Shown: positions 26,991-36,794 of the stretch, piece by piece
How the letters are laid out: every line of letters begins with the position of its first letter
Position numbering within the stretch: the stretch's first letter is position 1
The notes under the pieces: model-generated
What the model was told of the DNA's origin: nothing
Seen by the model: the letters and a program-made list of their open reading frames with translations, nothing else
Databases searched by the model: none
Position numbers and translations under genes: made by a program
From: Desertifilum tharense IPPAS B-1220
Lineage (GTDB): Bacteria > Cyanobacteriota > Cyanobacteriia > Cyanobacteriales > Desertifilaceae
Direction: 5' to 3'
Assembly: GCF_001746915.1 (NCBI RefSeq)
Contig: NZ_MJGC01000052.1
Location: 1 to 64,000, forward strand
Length of the DNA: 64,000 bases

Positions 26991-29855
26991 TTAGGAGGCG
27001 GATGAGAGACTGGGGTCTATCCAATGAGGGGTATGGGTGAGTAATGCTTCAGCCGCGATCGCATCGACAGGCCTAGAAAAAAAGTAACCTTGCCCATACT
27101 CGCAACCCATTGCTTTAAGCTGAGCGAGCTGTTCTTGATTTTCTACGCCTTCTGCAACAATATCTAAACCTAAATAATGCGCTAACGAGACGATGGTTTT
27201 AACGATCCCCCAGCCTTCAGAGCTTTGCGGATCGTCCATGCGACTCACAAACGACCGATCTATTTTTAAAGTATGAATGGGTAAACGGTGCAACCGTCCA
27301 AAGGAAGAATATCCCGTTCCAAAATCATCAATTGCCAGTTTAATCTCTAACGCTTTGAGTTGATCGAGCAAAGAAACCGCCGACTCGCCATTAATCATTA
27401 CCACGCTTTCGGTAATTTCTAACTTGAGATTGCTTCCTGATAATTCAGTCTCGCGCAAAATGCGTTCAACTCTTTCAATTAAGTTGGGTTGAACGAATTG
27501 AACCCCCGATAAATTCACACTCATGATTAAATCGCGAGTGTGAGGCAGGCGTTTTTTCCAACTGCTTAATTGACGGCAAGATTCATGCAGCACCCACCAC
27601 CCCAAAGCAATAATTAACCCGGTTTCTTCAGCCAGGGGAATAAATTCTGCGGGAGAAATCATCCCGCGCTCGGCATGGGGCCACCGCACCAGGGCTTCAA
27701 AACCGCTAATTTGACCATTTTTTAGAGCAACAATCGGTTGATAGTAAACCTGGAATGCGCGATCGTTAATTGCCTGTCGCAAGTCATTTTCCAGTTGCAA
27801 TTGAGCCATAACATGGGCGTGCATGGATTTATCAAAGATTTGCGAACAAGATTTACCCCTGGCTTTGGCGCGATACATCGCCGTATCTGCATCGCGCAGT
27901 AAATCTTCAGGTTTTTGATAACCGATGGTACTCAGAACAATCCCAATACTGCTTGTCGTAAAGACTTCGTGAGTTCCTAAATAAAACGGGAGCGCGATCG
28001 CCTCTTGAATCCGCTCGCTCACCCGCGTGGCATCGCTGATATCGTGCATCTGTTGCAGCAAAATCGTGAACTCATCGCCCCCCAAGCGAGCCACAATATC
28101 GCCAGGGCGCAAACAACTCTGCAAGCGCTGGGCGATCGCCACCAGCAACTGATCGCCTACCGTATGTCCCAAACCATCATTAATTAGCTTAAAGCGGTCG
28201 AGGTCGAGAAACAGCACGGCAAAAACTGCATCGGGATTCTGTTGAACCCGCTTAAGCGCTTGGCAGAGGCGATCGATAAAAAAAGCGCGGTTGGGTAAGT
28301 TCGTTAAGGTATCGTGATAGGCCTGATAGCGGAGTTGTTCTTCAGCCCACTTGCGTTCGGTAATATCAGTTTGCGATCCGGCCATGCGGTAGGCGCGCTG
28401 ATGAGCATCGCGCACGGCTAAACCGCGACACAGCATCCAGCGATAGCTGCCATCTTTGTGTAAAAGCCGATGTTCGTTTTCTAAATGGGGGGTAATGCCC
28501 AGACGATGGTTGCAGATATCATTGAGGAGGCGATCGCGGTCTTCTGGATGCACGCGATCTAACCAAGCTTCCGGCACATCCTCAATTTCGTTTTCAGCAA
28601 AGCCTAACAGAGACTTCCAGCGCGGGGCTAAATAGATTTTCTGGGCGTCGAGGTCCCAATCCCATAATCCCTCATTAGAACCCGATACCGCTAAAGCATA
28701 GCGCTCTTCACTTTTGGCGAGCAAAGCATTGGTTTTGAATTGATCGGCAACAATGACTGCGCCGCCTGTGATCGTAAACAAGGCGATGGGGGAGGCCACC
28801 AACGGCCAATAGCCCCAATGGAAACAGGTTAAACTCAGGACTCCCCAAACCAGTTGCGGCAAGATGAAATAGAGCGCCAGAGACGCTTGAAAAGGAGAAG
28901 GATTGCTTTGTCTATAGCGATCGAGCGTCTTGACTAAAACATAACTCAAACCGGGGCCGCCGAGGAGCAAAATCAGGCTCAACCAGCGATCCGACTGTTT
29001 GTGTAAAAAGTTATTCCGCAATAGGTTATTAATAATCGCCGCTTGCAGATACACGCCATTGGCCGGGGGATTGCGATTGTAGGGGGTCGTCAGCGAGTCG
29101 AGGGTGGCTGCGGTTGCCCCAACTAAGACAATTTTGTTTTGAAAGTTCTCTAGGGGCACTCGCCCTTGGATGGTCTCAATAAACGAATAGCGTTGGATTT
29201 GGTCAACGGGGCCGGGCCAATTGACCCACAGGGGCGTCTCCGCTGTAGGAAACTGAACGGGTTCTTGAACGAGGGAGTGAACTTGAGCCGCCACCACGCC
29301 CAGGGCCGGTACGCCTTGAATGTGGGACTGCACCTTACGGGCAATGCCATCTGCATCTTCTCGCTTGAGGACGTGGCCGGTGGCGATCGCGCCTTGCCGG
29401 AGTGTCGCATTGGGTCGCAACGGGGCCCCCGTATCATCCCAGGATTGCGCTAAAATCACCTGACCTTGCTCTGCCATTGCCTCGGCTAGCGCCCCATCAT
29501 CGGGGGTGCTTTCGGGAAATAATAAGTCCATCACGATCGCGCTGGGTTGAGCGGGCGTGAGGGTTTCAATCAGGCGGACGTATTGCTGGCGCGACCAAGG
29601 AAAGCGACCGATGGCTTTCAGGCTGGGTTCGTCAATGGCAATGACCACCACCCGGTCATCCCATGCAATCGGGCCTCGCAGGCGAAATAAAGCGGTATAG
29701 GCAATCTGTTCGAGGGGTCTCCAAACGCCAATCTGAAATAAACCTGCAACCACAACGGCGGCGATCGCTCCCGGCAAACACGGTAAAATCCAAACCAGAT
29801 TGGGCTTGCGTTTGCGGGAACGTTGAAGATCGGTTTTAAGGAACGGCCAGTTCAT
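26991..29855 (-). CDS. CHASE2-PAS-GGDEF-EAL signalling protein
   Basis: A 954-residue membrane sensor for c-di-GMP turnover. One TM helix (near 22-44), an extracytoplasmic CHASE2 domain (about 50-290, with DDRVVVIAIDEPSLKAIGRFPW split over its start), a cluster of TM helices (about 300-375), a PAS/PAC domain (about 385-500), GGDEF (motif near 590, RLGGDEF) and EAL (near 719, GFEALVRW). The GGDEF domain has an RxxD I-site (RPGD) five residues before the motif. All EAL metal and catalytic residues (N in VNLSG, DD in IDDFGTGYS, K in LKIDRS, E in AEGVE) are kept. Both activities are possible. It overlaps the upstream FecR-type gene by 20 bases. Confidence 0.93.
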   Translation of the reverse strand: MNWPFLKTDLQRSRKRKPNLVWILPCLPGAIAAVVVAGLFQIGVWRPLEQIAYTALFRLRGPIAWDDRVVVIAIDEPSLKAIGRFPWSRQQYVRLIETLTPAQPSAIVMDLLFPESTPDDGALAEAMAEQGQVILAQSWDDTGAPLRPNATLRQGAIATGHVLKREDADGIARKVQSHIQGVPALGVVAAQVHSLVQEPVQFPTAETPLWVNWPGPVDQIQRYSFIETIQGRVPLENFQNKIVLVGATAATLDSLTTPYNRNPPANGVYLQAAIINNLLRNNFLHKQSDRWLSLILLLGGPGLSYVLVKTLDRYRQSNPSPFQASLALYFILPQLVWGVLSLTCFHWGYWPLVASPIALFTITGGAVIVADQFKTNALLAKSEERYALAVSGSNEGLWDWDLDAQKIYLAPRWKSLLGFAENEIEDVPEAWLDRVHPEDRDRLLNDICNHRLGITPHLENEHRLLHKDGSYRWMLCRGLAVRDAHQRAYRMAGSQTDITERKWAEEQLRYQAYHDTLTNLPNRAFFIDRLCQALKRVQQNPDAVFAVLFLDLDRFKLINDGLGHTVGDQLLVAIAQRLQSCLRPGDIVARLGGDEFTILLQQMHDISDATRVSERIQEAIALPFYLGTHEVFTTSSIGIVLSTIGYQKPEDLLRDADTAMYRAKARGKSCSQIFDKSMHAHVMAQLQLENDLRQAINDRAFQVYYQPIVALKNGQISGFEALVRWPHAERGMISPAEFIPLAEETGLIIALGWWVLHESCRQLSSWKKRLPHTRDLIMSVNLSGVQFVQPNLIERVERILRETELSGSNLKLEITESVVMINGESAVSLLDQLKALEIKLAIDDFGTGYSSFGRLHRLPIHTLKIDRSFVSRMDDPQSSEGWGIVKTIVSLAHYLGLDIVAEGVENQEQLAQLKAMGCEYGQGYFFSRPVDAIAAEALLTHTPHWIDPSLSSAS

Positions 29856-30678
29856 ACACTTGCTGTAATCCTATGGGAGCGATCGCAATCACCTGAATGC
29901 GACGGTCGGGCGGTAGGGGAACGATGACATCAATCTGCCCATCGTGGGTCAGAATTTGGGGCAAGCCCGCAATTTTAACTAAATTCAGCGGGTCTACTTG
30001 GGCGACAATTCTGACGGTTTGGTCGTCAAGGGCTGAGAGCAGTCGCAAATTAAACTGGGGTAAGGGGGTTAAAGGCTTCGGTTCTCCCGGAGGCGGTAAG
30101 CCGGGGATGAGCAGCACTTCTTGACCGGCCTCCACCAGCAAAGATTGATTTTGGGCTTCGACTAAAATTCGGCCTTCGCGGGTAGCAATGCCGGTTTTCC
30201 CATCGGGATGAACGCTGACCCCAAATTCGGTACCGCGCACGGCGCTCGATCCGGCGGGCGTTTCAATTTCTAGACTCGAACCGGGATGGTTAAATCTGCG
30301 GACGCGGAAGCGGGCTTGTCCGCCCGTCACTTGCAGGCGAGTGACTCGGCCCCCATCGGGCATCAGTTGCAGTTGCTGGACGCGCACGGTGGTATTCGCC
30401 GAAATATTGACGGTGCCAATGTCGGTATCGACTTGCAAAACGGCGCTAGACCCATTCCCAGTTCTCAGGGTATCGCCGACTGATTGCAGTCGCATCCCTT
30501 TGCGGGCGGGTTCTGAGGATTGCTGGGGAGCTTGATAGGTAACGGTTCCTGCGAGTTGAGTGACTTCTAACCAGCGATGCACGCGGACTTGTACGCTTTT
30601 GACTTCATCCGCACGACTTTGATGGCACAGCGCACTGACGCAGAACAGGAGAGGGACGAGGGGCAATATCTGTTTCAC
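29836..30678 (-). CDS. FecR-domain exported protein paired with a CHASE2 sensor
   Basis: A 280-residue protein with a Sec signal peptide (residues 1-23, QILPLVPLLFCVSALC, possibly lipoprotein-like) and a FecR domain: GDTLRTGNGSSAVLQVD, SANTTVRVQQL, VTGGQARFRVRRF, and the hallmark ETPAGSSAVRGTEFGVSV. The final ~70 residues form a separate beta-rich region. It probably acts in the periplasm. FecR-type proteins are often encoded next to CHASE2 cyclases or kinases in cyanobacteria (from memory), and here the two genes overlap by 20 bases, which suggests that the FecR protein feeds a signal to the sensor. Confidence 0.86.
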   Translation of the reverse strand: MKQILPLVPLLFCVSALCHQSRADEVKSVQVRVHRWLEVTQLAGTVTYQAPQQSSEPARKGMRLQSVGDTLRTGNGSSAVLQVDTDIGTVNISANTTVRVQQLQLMPDGGRVTRLQVTGGQARFRVRRFNHPGSSLEIETPAGSSAVRGTEFGVSVHPDGKTGIATREGRILVEAQNQSLLVEAGQEVLLIPGLPPPGEPKPLTPLPQFNLRLLSALDDQTVRIVAQVDPLNLVKIAGLPQILTHDGQIDVIVPLPPDRRIQVIAIAPIGLQQVYELAVP

Positions 30679-30776
30679 GGGGGACTCTCCTCAGAGGTAA
30701 AACCTCAATGTCAATTCGGTTTTGAGGGAGATGGAGCAACTTGCAAGAAATTGCTACCACACTTTCCGATCCGAGT

Positions 30777-31199
30777 TTACTCGCGAGCTGCCTGACAAGG
30801 AATGGGTTTGTAAACCACCCTGGCGTTAAATCCGAGGTGGCGAAGTTGCATGTTTAAGCTTTCTGCTAGGAGTCGATGGGTAAAAGCGCCTGCTAGGATG
30901 TAATGCCCCAACCGCGAATCAGTGATAAAGGCAGAGGGCACTTGTCGCTGAACGCGATCGAGAAGTTGAAAATTGTGGGTCGGAATGGCAACAATATAAG
31001 GATTGGTACAGGGCTGTCCTAAAAGAATGGGGTTGCTGTCGCTAGCTGCGGCAACATTCCAAGTTAAAGGGGGAGGAACGGCGATCGCAGCAGGACTCCA
31101 GGAAATTGGCAAAATTGCGCCTAGGAGTACCCATTGCCACGCGTTTTTCTGCGGTAAATATTCCCCAGTTGGGAGAGAAATGGAACTGCCCGGTTTCAC
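30777..31199 (-). CDS. SPOR-like small protein with N-terminal anchor
   Basis: A 140-residue protein. A hydrophobic segment at about 22-42 (WQWVLLGAILPISWSPAAIA) suggests a signal peptide or anchor. The C-terminal ~75 residues, with PYIVAIP, SRLGHYILAGAF, LAESLNMQLRHLGFNARVVY, resemble a SPOR-type repeat that in other bacteria binds denuded peptidoglycan; this is by pattern only. The gene lies 98 bases upstream of the FecR-like gene on the same strand and could be cotranscribed. Confidence 0.6.
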   Translation of the reverse strand: MKPGSSISLPTGEYLPQKNAWQWVLLGAILPISWSPAAIAVPPPLTWNVAAASDSNPILLGQPCTNPYIVAIPTHNFQLLDRVQRQVPSAFITDSRLGHYILAGAFTHRLLAESLNMQLRHLGFNARVVYKPIPCQAARE

Positions 31200-31386
31200 T
31201 GCTGCTCCCGCATGGTGAATAAAAACAACATCGGTTGGTATTGCACCCGTACTGCAAATCTGTAAATACTACAGGATTGTTTAGCTCTAGATTGACTCAA
31301 TTTAGCGATCTCTGACATCGGTGTTTTCGGGGGCTAGCTAGGGATTGGGTTGTTTTCACCAAAACCCTAACGGCAATCTGTTCTAC

Positions 31387-32271
31387 TTACTCCGATTGAG
31401 GTGCTTCATCAGGACTCGGTGCGGGAACGGTTTGTGGAGCCTGGGGTTCTAGAGGGTTCTCCGCAGTGGCGAGTTGTTGAATTTGGTCTCGGTACTGGGC
31501 TGGAGCTAGCGATGCAGCACTTTCAAACAGAGGTTTAGCTTGGTCGTTGTTTCCTTGGGTTTTGAGGATAATCGCTTTACCTAAAACCGGACGGAAATCT
31601 GCTCGATCGTCTTCGATAGCGCGATCGTAAATGGCGATCGCTTCATCATAACGCTCTTGGGCGGCATAAACTCGCCCTAATAAGAGTTTAACGGAAAGGG
31701 TATCCACGCTTCCGGGTTGAATTTGGTTGGCTTGGGGAGCTGTGGCTAAGGTTTCTTGCAGCAAGCCAATGGCTGCTTCGGGTCGATTTTGTTGCAACTG
31801 CAAGTCTACAAATCCTTGCAGGGCGTTGAGGTCTCCGGGTTTGGAAGCCAGAATTTGCCGATAAACGGTGGCAGCGCCTTCTCGGTCGCCTGCATACTGT
31901 TTGGCTTGAGCTAATAAAACGGCATAATTGGTTTGGTCGGGATTGAGTTCTGCCAGTTTTTCTAAGGGCGGAATGGTACCCGGAATATCAACTAGTTGCA
32001 ATCTGGCTTCTAGCAGTCCGCGCAAAGCCGCTTGATTTTCGGGTTCCCGCTGAAGCACTAATTCATAACCGCGTGCTTGGGCTTCGAGTTCGGCTCGCTT
32101 GGCCGGATCGAGTTCGGGATTTGCCACTTGAGTTGGCGAGGGCGTCGTTTGGGCGGTTCGCCTTTGACTAAAGGCGCTGCCAAATAGAGGGATCATCGAT
32201 ACCCCAATCAGGGCAACGACAGCCAGAATCAGAATAATGTTAACTAACGTGCGATCGCGTTTTTGCGTCAC
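31387..32271 (-). CDS. Membrane-anchored TPR protein
   Basis: A 294-residue protein with an N-terminal TM helix (residues 9-31: LVNIILILAVVALIGVSMI) and then about five tetratricopeptide repeats. Typical TPR positions are seen in AELEAQARGYELVLQREPENQAAL (split by eye), AKQYAGDREGAATVYRQILA, LGRVYAAQERYDEAIAIYDR and LKTQGNNDQAKPLFESA. The C-terminus is Pro/Glu-rich and disordered. It probably scaffolds a protein complex at the membrane; partners are unknown. Confidence 0.82.
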   Translation of the reverse strand: MTQKRDRTLVNIILILAVVALIGVSMIPLFGSAFSQRRTAQTTPSPTQVANPELDPAKRAELEAQARGYELVLQREPENQAALRGLLEARLQLVDIPGTIPPLEKLAELNPDQTNYAVLLAQAKQYAGDREGAATVYRQILASKPGDLNALQGFVDLQLQQNRPEAAIGLLQETLATAPQANQIQPGSVDTLSVKLLLGRVYAAQERYDEAIAIYDRAIEDDRADFRPVLGKAIILKTQGNNDQAKPLFESAASLAPAQYRDQIQQLATAENPLEPQAPQTVPAPSPDEAPQSE

Positions 32272-32447
32272 CCACTTGCCTTGAACGCTAATGATGTTAT
32301 TTTAGCGGTCTGTCCTCGACAACTGACTCCGATTCGAGTTTCAATGGGGAAAATTACAACAAAAGTTGCGGATTAATCCGCAATGAAGTTGCATTCAGTA
32401 AAATAGCTGAACTAATGCAATCTTGCTGGCCGCTTGAATTCAAGCTT

Positions 32448-33413
32448 ATGAGTTCCTCTCCCGATCCAATATCCCAGCCCAATCAAGATCCTACGTCTCA
32501 GCCAACTGACACGCTAGACCCCAAGGGGAATTCTCCCCAAGACGAGTCCATCTCATCGGTTGCGTCTGAACCTGAAACCGAATCGGCTACTTCTCCTGAA
32601 GACGCTTCAGCAGACCTTTCTCCTGACGAGACTTCAGCAGATGACCCAGATTCAACGTCCTTGCGTCCTCATCCGATTCCACCCCCTAGCGAACCGTTAC
32701 AGTATCGGGCAATTGGTTTAGTTCGAGGCAAATATACGCCTCTAGCCGATCAGTTTACCCAAGGTACCCTGCTCGCTTCCGATGGAACAGAGATTAATGC
32801 GGTTCTTCTCGGTCGGGTCATGAGTTTAGTGCGAAAACATATTGACCTCGAACAAGAACATCTCTGGGTAGTGTATCCCCGAACCCGCGAACAAGAAGAC
32901 AATCTTCACATGCAAATTGTTGGCGTGTGGGAACCGGAGAACCTATCGAGTCCTCCCGTGTCTGAGGTGGAAACGACGGTAGAACAACCCCGACTAGAGG
33001 ATGGTTATTTCTCGATTCGGGGGGAAGCGATTTTTTACTCGCAAGAGAAAGAAGAACTCGTCGTTAAAATTCGACAAGCCCCACGTAAAACTGGCGATCG
33101 CCCGAAGTCGTTTAAACTCAAACTCAAAGGCGGACTAGAAGGCCGACCGATCGGTTACTTCTGGGATTTGCACGTCCAACGCCAAGGGGATCGTCTGGTC
33201 ATTCAAGAGGGAACCTCTGTCGCTCAGTTGCCCTCCAAACGTCGGAAGAAGCCGCCGTTTAAGCGCGGCGGTAAAGGCGGAGGCGGTAAACCCCGCAGTC
33301 AACGTCCGACGCGACCTGGGGATCGGTCTGCGTCTGCTAGCACCCCCGCACCCCAACGGCGAGACGCCCCGCTGCCCAAACCCTTGAAGCGAAAAAAACC
33401 GCCTCAAGAATAA
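32448..33413 (+). CDS. Cyanobacterial protein of unknown function with acidic and basic tails
   Basis: A 321-residue protein from ATG 32448; the frame can start at ATG 32415, but those residues look unlike the rest. The first ~80 residues are Ser/Pro/Asp/Glu-rich and disordered. A folded central part (about 85-265) contains YRAIGLVRGKYTPLADQ, LLGRVMSLVRKHIDLEQ, HLWVVYPRTREQ and PIGYFWDLHVQRQGDRLVI. The C-terminal ~55 residues are very basic and Gly/Lys/Arg-rich (RRKKPPFKRGGKGGG), possibly RNA- or DNA-binding. I do not recognise the fold. Confidence 0.7.
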   Translation: MSSSPDPISQPNQDPTSQPTDTLDPKGNSPQDESISSVASEPETESATSPEDASADLSPDETSADDPDSTSLRPHPIPPPSEPLQYRAIGLVRGKYTPLADQFTQGTLLASDGTEINAVLLGRVMSLVRKHIDLEQEHLWVVYPRTREQEDNLHMQIVGVWEPENLSSPPVSEVETTVEQPRLEDGYFSIRGEAIFYSQEKEELVVKIRQAPRKTGDRPKSFKLKLKGGLEGRPIGYFWDLHVQRQGDRLVIQEGTSVAQLPSKRRKKPPFKRGGKGGGGKPRSQRPTRPGDRSASASTPAPQRRDAPLPKPLKRKKPPQE

Positions 33414-33576
33414 AGCTAAAACGTCTCAAAAGCTAGAAGTAGGGGGTGTTGCGGTCGATCCTCGCACCTCCTGCGATCGCATCTTCTCTCTTGAGAAGGA
33501 GCCGCAAGAGTGGCTGGAGCATCGCAAAGCGTTCTATATTGAAACAGTATGTAACTAAACTGCAACAAATACCTCT

Positions 33577-34668
33577 ATGTCCGTTTTGGCAGCGATCGCG
33601 GTGCTAGCAGTGCTAATCCTAGTTCACGAACTGGGTCACTTTCTAGCCGCTCGGCTTCAAGGAATTTACGCCAACCGTTTCTCTCTCGGTTTTGGGCCCA
33701 TCTTGTGGAAATATCAAGGGTCAGAAACGGAATACGCCATCCGTGCTTTTCCCTTGGGCGGATTTGTGGGATTTCCCGACGACGACCCCGATAGCCCCAT
33801 TCCTCCCGACGATCCCAATCTCCTGCGAAATCGCCCCATTCTCGACCGGGCCATTGTAATTAGCGCGGGCGTCATCGCCAATCTAGTTTTTGCTTATATT
33901 GTTTTAGTCGCCTTAATCGGTCTGCAAGGCGTTCCGGAAAATATTAACTATCAACCGGGTGTTTTAATTCCAGAAGTTCTCGCAGAAACCTCCCCCGCCG
34001 CCCAAGCAGGCATTCAAGCTGGGGATGTCGTTCTGGCGATTGAAGGTCAAACGCTGGATGCAAACCCTGACTCAATTCCACTCCTACAGGAAAGAATTCA
34101 GTCGAATCCGAACCAACCCCTAGAGTTAACCCTAGAACGCAATAGCCAGCGCTTGTCCGTGCAAGTGATCCCGGAAGCGGGTGCAGATGGTAAAGGTCGG
34201 ATTGGGGTTCAACTGTTTCCCAATGGGACGCCGATTTATCGCAGACCCAGCAATCCTTTTGAGGTTTTGGGTTTAGCGGCTGACCGCTTTCAAAATATTG
34301 TGGTGCGAACGGCCCAAGGGTTTGCCCAGCTTGTCACCAACTTCCAATCCGTCGCCGGACAAGTTGGCGGCCCGGTGAGAATTGTGGAAGAAGGGGCAAA
34401 ATTTGCTCAAAATGACTCGGCTAATCTGCTCCTATTTGCGGCGATTATTAGCGTTAACCTGGCAATTCTGAATATTTTACCCCTACCCGCTTTAGACGGC
34501 GGTCAGTTAGCGTTTCTATTAATTGAAGGTCTGCGAGGCAAACCGCTGCCCTCAAAGATTCAAGATGGCGTTATGCAAACGGGATTGATGCTGTTACTGG
34601 GCTTGGGTGTCTTCCTGATTGTCCGAGATACAGCCCAGCTTGAATTTTTTCAGCAGTTCTTTCAATAA
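33577..34668 (+). CDS. rseP: Site-2 protease, M50 family RseP/MmpA-like
   Basis: An intramembrane zinc metalloprotease (363 residues). The HELGH motif (His17, Glu18, His21) lies in the first TM segment. A PDZ domain (about 130-210) with AAQAGIQAGDVVLAIEG follows. The second zinc-ligand motif ILPLPALDGGQL is near residue 305. Such proteases cleave anti-sigma factors or other membrane proteins within the bilayer; the substrate here is unknown. The nth gene starts 9 bases after the stop, so the two are probably cotranscribed. Confidence 0.93.
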   Translation: MSVLAAIAVLAVLILVHELGHFLAARLQGIYANRFSLGFGPILWKYQGSETEYAIRAFPLGGFVGFPDDDPDSPIPPDDPNLLRNRPILDRAIVISAGVIANLVFAYIVLVALIGLQGVPENINYQPGVLIPEVLAETSPAAQAGIQAGDVVLAIEGQTLDANPDSIPLLQERIQSNPNQPLELTLERNSQRLSVQVIPEAGADGKGRIGVQLFPNGTPIYRRPSNPFEVLGLAADRFQNIVVRTAQGFAQLVTNFQSVAGQVGGPVRIVEEGAKFAQNDSANLLLFAAIISVNLAILNILPLPALDGGQLAFLLIEGLRGKPLPSKIQDGVMQTGLMLLLGLGVFLIVRDTAQLEFFQQFFQ

Positions 34669-34677
34669 GAACGTTGA

Positions 34678-35364
34678 ATGAGTATTACGCGTCAATGGGC
34701 CGCGAAACAACAACGGGCGCTTGAGATTTTAATTCGGCTCAAGCGTTTATATCCTGATGCTTGCTGTACTTTAAATTACGAGACGCCCGTACAGCTTTTA
34801 GTTGCAACAATTCTTTCGGCCCAATGTACCGACGAACGGGTCAATCAAGTCACCCCGGCTTTATTTGCCCGTTATCCTGATGCGGCGGCGCTGGCGGGTG
34901 CCGACCTCGAAGATTTAGAGCGTTTAGTTCGCTCTACGGGATTTTATCGGAACAAGGCGAAGAATATTCAGGCGGCTTGCCGGACTCTGGCGACGGAGTA
35001 CGCGGGCAAGGTGCCGAAGCGCATGGAACAATTGTTAACCCTGCCTGGGGTTGCTCGCAAAACCGCTAACGTGGTTTTAGCCCACGCCTACGGCATTAAC
35101 CAAGGCGTGACGGTGGATACTCACGTTAAGCGATTGAGCCAGCGTTTGGGGTTAACGGAGCAAACCGATCCGGTTCGGATTGAACGAGATTTGATCCGCC
35201 TGTTACCCCAACCCGATTGGGAAAACTGGTCTATTCGCTTAATCTACCACGGTCGGGCAGTCTGCAAAGCCCGCAAACCGGAATGCGCTGTTTGCGATTT
35301 AGCCGATTTGTGTCCTTCTGCTGAGTTAGCCCCTGCTGAGACAAAGAAAGTTAACTCTGTTTGA
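34678..35364 (+). CDS. nth: Endonuclease III
   Basis: A DNA glycosylase/AP-lyase that removes oxidised pyrimidines. The 228-residue protein has the helix-hairpin-helix LPGVARKTANVVL with catalytic Lys128, catalytic Asp147 in VDTHVKRL, and a C-terminal 4Fe-4S cluster with Cys196, Cys203, Cys206 and Cys212 in the C-x6-C-x2-C-x5-C spacing. All key residues are intact. It lies directly after the S2P protease gene and 54 bases before rpsN. Confidence 0.95.
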   Translation: MSITRQWAAKQQRALEILIRLKRLYPDACCTLNYETPVQLLVATILSAQCTDERVNQVTPALFARYPDAAALAGADLEDLERLVRSTGFYRNKAKNIQAACRTLATEYAGKVPKRMEQLLTLPGVARKTANVVLAHAYGINQGVTVDTHVKRLSQRLGLTEQTDPVRIERDLIRLLPQPDWENWSIRLIYHGRAVCKARKPECAVCDLADLCPSAELAPAETKKVNSV

Positions 35365-35418
35365 GAAGACTGCTATGATGGAAAATGGTGTCTTTAAACA
35401 AGAGTAAGTCGAAGATTC

Positions 35419-35721
35419 ATGGCTAAAAAGAGCATGATCGAGCGCGAAAAACGCCGTCAGCATCTCGTTGATAAGTATATTGACAAACGGCAAGAACTCA
35501 AAGAGCAGTTTGCTCAAGCTGAAACTCAACAAGAAAAACTCGAAATCCATCGTCAAATCCAACAACTCCCTCGCAATAGCGCGCCAACCCGCTTGCGGAA
35601 CCGTTGTTGGGTAACAGGGCGTTCGAGAGGATACTATCGCGATTTTGGAGTTTCGCGTCACGTTCTGCGCGAAATGGCTCACGAGGGCTTGCTACCCGGT
35701 GTCGTTAAGTCAAGTTGGTAG
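35419..35721 (+). CDS. rpsN: 30S ribosomal protein S14
   Basis: Small-subunit ribosomal protein of the long, zinc-free (C-minus) type: 100 residues, [13 protein letters not shown] at the N-terminus, and the conserved C-terminal half with [20 protein letters not shown] and [17 protein letters not shown]. As usual in cyanobacteria it lies outside the main ribosomal protein operons. It converges on a small hypothetical gene. Confidence 0.96.
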   Translation: MAKKSMIEREKRRQHLVDKYIDKRQELKEQFAQAETQQEKLEIHRQIQQLPRNSAPTRLRNRCWVTGRSRGYYRDFGVSRHVLREMAHEGLLPGVVKSSW

Positions 35722-35733
35722 TGGGGGCGGGGT

Positions 35734-36063
35734 TTATTGACCGCAGCAACGGTCAATCCCCAGACTATCCAATAACAGGTCGCTGACTGCATTGGCGATC
35801 GCAAATTCGCTATAAAAACTCTTAGAGAAGTCAAACGCCTGCATCTCAGTGACAATTGCAATAACCAATGCCCCTAAGTCATTTTCGCCTTCCATGCGTT
35901 GTCGAACAAAGACTTGGGCGGCACGTTGGGCAATGCGTTGGTTAACGGGTTCTGGAATAAATTCTCGATCTAACCAGCGATGGAGGGCAGCTTGCAACCA
36001 TTGGCCCTCTTGCTGCGGTTCAGTAGCAGGCGGTAGGGTAATCGGTTGAATGGGTTCAGTCAT
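35734..36063 (-). CDS. Conserved cyanobacterial-type protein, unknown function
   Basis: A 109-residue soluble, mostly helical protein. Recognisable features: a Pro-rich start (PITLPPATEPQQEG), WLQAALHRWLDREFIPEP, and a C-terminal CCGQ tail with adjacent cysteines. The composition and regular helix pattern argue that it is real. It converges on rpsN (12 bases between stops) and is divergent from aat across about 150 bases. I do not know its role. Confidence 0.62.
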   Translation of the reverse strand: MTEPIQPITLPPATEPQQEGQWLQAALHRWLDREFIPEPVNQRIAQRAAQVFVRQRMEGENDLGALVIAIVTEMQAFDFSKSFYSEFAIANAVSDLLLDSLGIDRCCGQ

Positions 36064-36215
36064 CGGACAATCTCCAGTGAAAGCACTCGTTTAACCATGC
36101 TAAATGACGATGGACCCCTGACTGCAAGCGAGTTGTTGCGCGCGCTCGGCGTTCAGTGAGGATAAAATCGCTTCGAGTCCCATCCCACTCTTCTTCAGCG
36201 GACAATGCGTTGTCT

Positions 36216-36794
36216 ATGCAGATTGATGTTTTATCCATCATTGAGCAGTATGCTCAGGGCTATTTTTTAATGGCCAGCGATTTTGACGAGACGCTAGCCT
36301 GGTATACGAGCCGATCGCGAGCCTTAATTCCCCTAGACGAGCGCTTCCGCTACCCCAAATCTTTACAGCGCGTTCTCAATCAAAATCGCTTCAGCATCGC
36401 AGTGAATCGGGATTTTAGGGCGGTTGTTGAAGGGTGCGCCGATCGCGAAAGCACTTGGATCTCGCCTGCTTTAAAAGAAGTTTATTACGCCCTGTATCAA
36501 ACTGGATGGGCCTACAGTTTTGAAACCTGGCAAGGCGATACCCTTGCGGGGGGAATTTTAGGCATTGCCATTGGTGGGGCATTTATTGGGGAATCGATGT
36601 TTTTTCGGATTCCCGATGGTTCAAAAGTCGCAATGGTCAAGTTAGTGGAACGATTGCGCGAGCGAGATTTTCTGGTGTTTGATGCTCAACTGTCCAATCC
36701 CCACCTCGATCGATTTGGGGCGTATACCGTCAGCGATGAAGAATACCAGCCTTTATTGCAGCAAGCTTTACAGCGCCGTTGCTCGATTTTTTGA
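36216..36794 (+). CDS. aat: Leucyl/phenylalanyl-tRNA-protein transferase
   Basis: Transfers Leu or Phe to N-terminal Lys/Arg of proteins and marks them for ClpS/ClpAP degradation (the N-end rule). From ATG 36216 the protein has 192 residues: [13 protein letters not shown] near the start, [40 protein letters not shown] split into its motifs ([19 protein letters not shown]), and a C-terminal [14 protein letters not shown]. The frame extends to 36156, but the additional residues do not resemble the family. The 3' end overlaps a convergent gene by 27 bases. Confidence 0.92.
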   Translation: MQIDVLSIIEQYAQGYFLMASDFDETLAWYTSRSRALIPLDERFRYPKSLQRVLNQNRFSIAVNRDFRAVVEGCADRESTWISPALKEVYYALYQTGWAYSFETWQGDTLAGGILGIAIGGAFIGESMFFRIPDGSKVAMVKLVERLRERDFLVFDAQLSNPHLDRFGAYTVSDEEYQPLLQQALQRRCSIF

